Assembly: GCF_963678635.1 (NCBI RefSeq)
Contig: NC_087062.1
Location: 63,029,253-63,093,252 of the forward strand
Source: Symsagittifera roscoffensis
Lineage: Eukaryota > Xenacoelomorpha > Acoela > Convolutidae
Length of the DNA: 64,000 nucleotides
Direction: 5' to 3'
Position 1 is the first letter of the stretch. Every line of letters starts with the position of its first letter. A model generated the notes under the pieces. The model searched no databases, was not told the DNA's origin, and was given only the letters and a program-made list of their open reading frames with translations. Position numbers and translations under genes: made by a program. Positions 58,600 to 64,000 of the stretch are shown one piece after another.

Positions 58600-58663
58600 T
58601 TTGAAAATGTTTTGTCTAAATTCTAATCTATTTTTGGTTAGTTCTAAGCTATTAAGGTCTTAT

Positions 58664-58684
58664 TCGAGACTTATGGTCGCACCA
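58664..58684 (-). promoter_or_regulatory. Candidate primer binding site of the 19.6-kb element
   Basis: Two bases after the 5' LTR end, the minus strand reads TGGTGCGACCATAAGTC. It starts TGG and would pair with a tRNA ending GGTCGCACCA. The tRNA identity is not known to me. Confidence 0.5.
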
Positions 58685-58686
58685 GA

Positions 58687-59096
58687 TGAGTTAGGACCGA
58701 TGTGGTATAACTCATAGAGTAATTTCGGATAGGGTACACCGTCTGCTCGTCACGCTATCTTATTTTCGGCCGGATAGATTCGTGCAACTTCTTAGTCTAA
58801 TACCGATTCTAATCTTACTCTTATACTTTCTAGTCTCAGGGTGTTTAACTAGTCTCTGCTAGGCTCAATAGATCTAGGGTATACTGGTTTGTTGCGGCTG
58901 CTGAAGTTCTCTTGGAGAGACAACTAATTTCTAAGTTAAATTCAAATCTCTCTGGTGCTGAAATTACAAGTAATTTCAGCACTTACAAATAAGTGGGTTG
59001 TTAGTTAGATGGATTATGATTGGTTAATATTAAATACTTTACAGTGGTAAAATATCCAATTTATCCAATCATAAAATATAGTTTAGATCAGGTTGC
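58687..59096 (-). repeat. 5' LTR of the 19.6-kb element, slightly truncated
   Basis: 410 bases matching 39496-39923. It lacks about 18 bases at the outer end (the TGTAAAACCCGGATGGG part), yet it is directly followed by the AATAA target duplication. The conserved hairpin lies at 58955-58982. Confidence 0.88.
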
Positions 59097-59101
59097 AATA
59101 A

Positions 59102-60760
59102 CCAGAATGGCCGAAGAACAGAAAAACTTTATTAACTTTTATAAGCTGATCGGTAAATTAAGTATAATAACAGTCGATATTACTAAAGAAACAAATGTTT
59201 TATGCTTAATTTGAATAATTTAATCAAGATTATTTTGAATTCAATGAAAAAAAAATTTAGAGAAATTATTCAATTCATGAATAATTTCTTCATTTTCTTG
59301 GCGTCATTGCCGATTCTGATAATTGTTTTTAACGATTTTTCCGTATTAGTCTATAAAATTTAAAACTTTTCAGTTTTTCTGCTCTTGGACCCATTCTGCT
59401 CCGTCTCCATAGTAAAGATATTTACCTTATGTTGTCCTTGCCTCACTTGAAAATTCTGCAATTATGGTTTTTTAGGGTAATTAGAATAAATTTGTTTCAG
59501 ACATCAGAATGAGCACTTGTAGGTTAATTACATATACTTAGATTTTAATCTGCATGTCTCGAAATCATAAATTTTTTAGAAAATGTTTAGAAAAAGAAAA
59601 GAATTCTAAAGCTTTTTTTAATTTCTAATCTTGATTCAGATCTAAGTTTTTGTAACTCAACCCTTTAGCTTTCAGCTTAATTTTGTTCAAAATTTTCCAA
59701 AGTTGGTTGCTTAAAATCTGTTTAAAGAAAAAAATTGTGCTTCATGCGATTTGCAGAAGATCTATGAAAGGCTATCCAGCCTGTCTAAGCATAGTCCGTT
59801 TCTCTTATTTCACCACTTTCAAACTGACTTTTTTGTTGAGCAAAATTCTTTTTTTGCGACTACAGCCTGAGGTAGATCTGAAACTAGAGGCCAAGTCAGA
59901 GCTTGTCCTCACACACTATCCTTGCCATGGCAGGGGATCGGTTACACGATCTGACGAACTCGAAGTGAATGCCTTACCAGTATGCTCTAGAAAAGGTTTC
60001 AAGAAAAAATCTCGCTTCCTGGTGCAAAAAAAGAGCTAAAGTGTAAGCAAAAACTATTCTATTTCATGGCAATACTCAAAGCAATGCTGATTAGAATTTA
60101 AGGTGATTAATGCTGAATAAAAATTTAATGCTGATCATTTTACATTGACCAATTTACGCTGATCAAGGCTGAATAGAAATGTAACCAGAAAAAAATCAAA
60201 ACTTTCTGGACTCAAAATGAATTTTTTGGACACGTTTTTCTCATAGTGGGAGATCGCAACTGGACAAAAATGACGAGAACAAAAGCCATTAAAATTCTTA
60301 CAAGAATTTTCACGGGGTAATATTTTAAATATTTTCCTGTTTTCAATTTTTTTTGACAAAATTGACAACATCCTTCGTTTTTTACATGAAGGACGCCTTT
60401 GTTCAAACGGATTTCTTGTTTGTAGCCAGCTTTTCGGCCTGTCGCAAACGCTTCACGCTTAACATTTTTTTTTCATTTCAAAGTTTTGTATATGTTTGAC
60501 CAAACTTCGATTTGATATAGATCTAGAATCCTTCGGTAAAATTCAGCTTGCCTCAAAATTTCGGGTGCGGGACATCAAGCCGACGGAACTTCAAGCCGAA
60601 TCGTAAAAAAAAGGAGTTCAAGCCGAATATTTTCTGATAAAATCATGAGACATGAGCAGTTTGGAAACTTTACTGAAAAATTTCTGAATTTCATGATCTC
60701 TATTCTCTAGTTATTGGCTTTTTCATAAATTTTGCCACATCCAAGTTTAGGCGTAATTGA
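59102..60760. other. Intergenic, no supported gene
   Basis: The longest frame (59683-60039, plus, 118 codons) lacks any recognisable domain or splice context. Short TGCTGATTA/TGCTGAATA repeats occur near 60086-60170. Confidence 0.45.
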
Positions 60761-60764
60761 TCGA

Positions 60765-61655
60765 TTACAACGGATTATGCTGATTTTTGACAATTATAAT
60801 TAATTACAATTACCAAAATTAGGTGTTTAAAGGACTTATAATTGTTTATTATTGTGATATTTTCCAAGATGTTATAATGTTTTATAATAGATTATAATTG
60901 ATTATAGTTCATACAAAAAACCTTAAAATTAATTATAGTCGATTATAATCGGCTATAATCACTTTTTTCACCAACACTTTGTCACATCTAAGCAGCATTT
61001 GAATTATATCATAGGTGTTTTTTTGTCTATAACAAAACCTCTAAAAAAGAGATCTCTTGTGACACTGTGGTTCAGCTGAACACAAAGTTTTACCACGAAA
61101 CAAAGGTTCATAGAGATCCCCCATATTAGGTGAAAGGTTCCAGCGGTAGTTGAAAAAAAACTTTCAAAATCAATCATGAAACTAGATCAATTCACTGAAG
61201 ATTTTGCGATTAAAAAAGCTCAAAATGTGCACCATGAAACAACTCTAATGGAAAAGAAACTTAAAAAAAAATTATTAGGTTTAATTGATTTGAAAACTTT
61301 ACAAACAGTTATCTCCATTTTCACAGGATCAAACGTCTACAAAAAGCACAGAATACAAGCAATTTAGATGCAACTTCGAGGACAAAATGGGTAAAAAGAG
61401 GGATTATATTCGATTATATAGGATTTTTGTGCGAAACTCATGAATTAGAAATTGGGATAAAAAGAAAAAGTTATAACCGATTATAATTGTATAAAAAAAA
61501 CGGATAAGTAATCGATTATCATCGATTAAAATGTATTATAATTGATCATAATTTGAAGTCAAAAAGAGAGATTATAATCGATTATTCATTGAAAAAAAAA
61601 CAATTTTTTCTCTAATTTGTAAGACTGGTACTAAAATTGTTTTATAATCGATTGT
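60765..61655. repeat. TTATAATCGATTATAA-rich repeat region
   Basis: Clusters of palindromic TATAATCGATTATAA-type motifs at 60765-60965 and 61400-61650 flank about 430 bases of other DNA, and recall the ends of the foldback element at 2005-2200. The two clusters may be the ends of one element or two neighbouring copies. A 63-codon Lys-rich frame inside (61176-61367) is probably chance. Confidence 0.45.
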
Positions 61656-61659
61656 TAAC

Positions 61660-62960
61660 GCTTGAAACTGCATGCGGGTTAAGCCTCCAAATGAGGTTTA
61701 GGAAAGTTGAAAAAAAACACAGTTGAAGGCATTTTTCTGTTTTATACTGTATGCATTTCAAAATTAAGCTGATATTACTAACGGATGCCAATCCCAAGTG
61801 GAGCATTGTCATGAATTACACTTATTATGGACTATACTTGCCTAAATTTTGGAAATGCAAAATTTTACAGATGAAAGGTTAGTGTTCTGAGGTGCTTGCA
61901 AGTTCAAATTTTGGCCTAAAGTCCCTTCGGATTGAACTCCTGTCGGCCTGTTGTCCTAATTCCAAAATTGCGAATTTTTTGATTGCCTGGTCGATTGGCA
62001 AAACTTCACATTGATATTAAGCAATTTAAACAGACAGTTGCTTTTGTAGACAATGATTAGACCGAAAATCAGAACATTTTGAAACGCGACCAGTTTGTTA
62101 CGAAAAAAAACAGGTTCTTGAATAATTGAGCTGCAGAATATCTAATCAGACTGGTTTAGAATTTGTTGAAAAGAAAAAAACGTTTTTTCTTGTCCTTTTT
62201 TGTCAAGTAACTTTTAATAATTTTCGTTATTTTAAATCGAAGATATGCGAACCCAAAACGATAAAATTTTGGCTATCTATCACCATACCAGATTGGATCA
62301 GTCAGAAAAACAGCAGTTTCAAGGCAGTGAAAGTAGCAGTAGTAGATGTTGGAGGTGATCAGGGGGGGGGGGGATCATGGAAGACCCCATGTATTAAGAT
62401 ATGTTATAGATTTCCGGTCTTCCATTCTATGTATTAACATTGGGTACAGAGTTTACATGTATTAAGATAGGGAATACCAATGGTAAGGTTTTATGGTTTG
62501 TGTGATGGTAAGATAATGGTAAGAAAAACGTATTTTTTTTTGGTTTTTGAGTGAAAATATCTAGTTTTTTCGCAACAATTTCGGCGCGTGTTATCTAAAT
62601 TGTAAATATCAAAATTAATTACGTGTAGATTGTGTGATGAAGCTCATTTCAATAGTTTTTTGGAACATGGTAAGTCAATGCTAAGAGTTCAAAACACGAT
62701 AAAATTAGCTATAATTCCACCTAATTTATTGAATAATCTACTTTCTATCTACTTGAAGCAAAGCTGAAACCTACTGAAACTTCAAAAATGTCAAACTTTT
62801 GAGGAAAAAAATTAAATTACAAAATATATATATATAAATCACTGCATCGCATAGTAAATTTACTGCAACTTCATAATAATACACCAACAAAAGGCTACTT
62901 CGTACAAAATTTTAGTACATTGCATCACTTGTTTTAAATTTTTTACTCTGCATGAGTTCT
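61660..62960. other. Intergenic, no supported gene
   Basis: AT-rich, with a G-run (62360-62370), tandem-like ATGTATTAAGATA/ATGTATTAACATT pieces (62389-62470) and a short (AT)n run near 62825. The edge of the polymerase-bearing element to the right is not visible. Confidence 0.4.
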
Positions 62961-62966
62961 TATAGT

Positions 62967-63998
62967 TCAATGGTTTTGTATGAATTCCATCATCTTGAAC
63001 TTGATGAGCCTAGTCCTTTCTTTGTCTGTTGTCTGTTCATATGTAGCAACCATATGATTCATAGTTCTGAATCCTCTATTAGTAGATGTGAGATTAACTG
63101 CTTCATCGAGCACTCTCCTGTACTTTGCCATGGGTCCATCTCCAGAATCTTCTAGAACTCGTTTGTTCAAACCTTTACTGCTGAATTTGAACTTTTTTGA
63201 CTTGTTGTCATAGCAGCAATAAGTTTTGCTACACAAAACGAGCATTTCTGTACATCTGAGTTCTTATTTAAAAAGTCCCGGCTACCGTTTATCATGCTTT
63301 TTATGCGTACTACAACACGTTTTAGGGAAGAAATTTGATTTTGCATCCGCCTTGAAAGGGTCTCTGCAGTCATTTTCCCTCATTTTCTCCCAAGCAGCTC
63401 TCTTATCTGGTTGGATACAGTCGTATAAAGTCTCTTCCGCAAGTACCAAGTAAAGTGATTCTGCATCCATCTCCAACTCTTCAAATTTATTCACATCACA
63501 GAACTTGTCAAAGAAGTTATGTAGAGTTCCAACATTCTCAGTTTCGCATACTGCAGTATGAAAAATCCAACAGTGATGGCTTCTCTGTGTTCAATGGTTA
63601 ACTTCAACAACTCCACCTCATACAAGTCTTTTTCAACTGTTTTCAGTCTTTTGAACAATGGCTCATAGATTGCTCTTATGAGTTTTTTCATCCTTCAGAT
63701 ATTTTGTGATTGCATGCCTGGATCTATCCATGATCTGATAACCATAGGAGGAATTGCCTAAAAGCTTCATCGTTTCTGCTACAACTCCTGACAAAGATTT
63801 TTCATCTCCTTCTTTTCTCGCATCAACCACTGATTGAACAAAATTATTGAAACATTTTTGTGGAGAGTACTGAACAAAACGGTAAATTTTGGTGCATTGC
63901 AAGCCGAGTTCCAAATAAAAATTGATTAGAGGAGTTATAACTGTTCCATTTTCTAGCTTGAAACCAGATATCAGCATTCTCTGAGGATGTTTTAACAT
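62967..63998 (-). pseudogene. Family B DNA polymerase fragment (Polinton/viral type), broken
   Basis: The C-terminal half of a protein-primed type B polymerase (viral/organellar DNA_pol_B_2 type, as in Polinton/Maverick elements). Motif B-like ETMKLLGNSSYGYQIMDRSRH lies in the frame 63663-63998. A frameshift leads to 63491-63691, and another to 63282-63494 with EMDAESLYLVLAEETLYDC. The catalytic D-T-D-S here is D-A-E-S. Two nonsense codons follow (TAG after KHDKR, and TAA soon after) before the frame goes on to 62967 with CSKTYCCYDNKSKKFKFSSK. Fragment of a dead mobile or viral-derived element; the rest lies beyond the right edge. Confidence 0.85.
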
Positions 63999-64000
63999 TT

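Larger units (their letters stand above)
39496..59096 (-). mobile_element. 19.6-kb Tor-like retrovirus-like LTR element
   Basis: LTRs at both ends and a 5-base flanking duplication AATAA (39491-39495 and 59097-59101) define one insertion. The minus-strand order is leader, three open frames before gag, gag, protease, RT-RNase H, integrase, small membrane ORF, Ser/Pro/Thr-rich ORF, env-like gene, large extra open region, non-coding tail. The gag and overall type resemble Tor Ty3/Gypsy elements of Oikopleura (recall, not checked). A typical gypsy element is 5-8 kb and a retrovirus 7-12 kb, so the length is unusual even after subtracting the 1.43-kb internal duplication. In-frame stops in gag, pol and env show the copy is defective. 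Confidence 0.88.

Noticed and set aside
59683-60039. 118-codon plus-strand frame
   Set aside because: No domain, no splice or poly(A) context, and composition like the surrounding DNA.
1-64000. CRISPR arrays, bacterial operons, rRNA genes
   Set aside because: No regularly spaced identical short repeats, no ribosome-binding-site-led gene clusters and no rRNA signatures; the DNA is clearly eukaryotic.

Overview
This is an animal nuclear window: AT-rich, with spliced genes (GT-AG introns) and many transposable elements. The best-supported host gene is a six-exon troponin I on the minus strand (11671-15405), so the source is an animal with striated-type muscle. The largest mobile element is a Ty3/Gypsy-class retrovirus-like element. 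Its gag and env-bearing layout recall the Tor elements I remember from the tunicate Oikopleura. Together with a 49-base intron, this makes a larvacean (appendicularian) tunicate with an expanded genome my favoured source. That is an inference from recall and was not tested by any search.

Layout. 1-1854: 3' end (non-coding internal part plus LTR) of a Tor-like element, plus strand, running off the left edge. 2.0-11.1 kb: small foldback elements, a tRNA-like SINE head, a TA-flanked MITE, a nearly perfect 1428-base tandem triplication (5333-9617), and a possible terminal exon of an unknown plus-strand gene. 11.5-15.4 kb: troponin I, with a 31-base-arm perfect palindrome in intron 2. 15.4-20.4 kb: simple, satellite-like and foldback repeats. 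20419-26993: a broken gypsy-type LTR element, minus strand, with both LTRs. 27674-28441: a four-exon gene of unknown function, minus strand. About 29.2-34.1 kb: a second broken gypsy-type element, plus strand. 34.1-39.5 kb: repeat-rich intergenic DNA. 39496-59096: a 19.6-kb retrovirus-like element, minus strand, flanked by AATAA. 59.1-62.9 kb: AT-rich repeats. 62967-63998: a broken family B DNA polymerase (Polinton/viral type), minus strand, running off the right edge.

The 19.6-kb element reads, in its own direction: 5' LTR, long leader with repeats, two overlapping small ORFs and a third open frame before gag, gag with a zinc knuckle, protease, RT-RNase H (YLDD intact), integrase (D-D35-E intact), a small double-membrane ORF, a Ser/Pro/Thr-rich ORF, an env-like gene with C-terminal membrane segments, a further large open region, about 1.5 kb of non-coding DNA, and the 3' LTR. 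It carries several stop codons, a protease Asp-to-Val change, and a 1429-base copy of its own protease/RT region pasted in front of env. The accessory frames on both sides of gag-pol-env are the main candidate for something little described.

All calls come from reading the sequence by eye. Exon models are predictions from splice signals and frame continuity. No database search or alignment was run.
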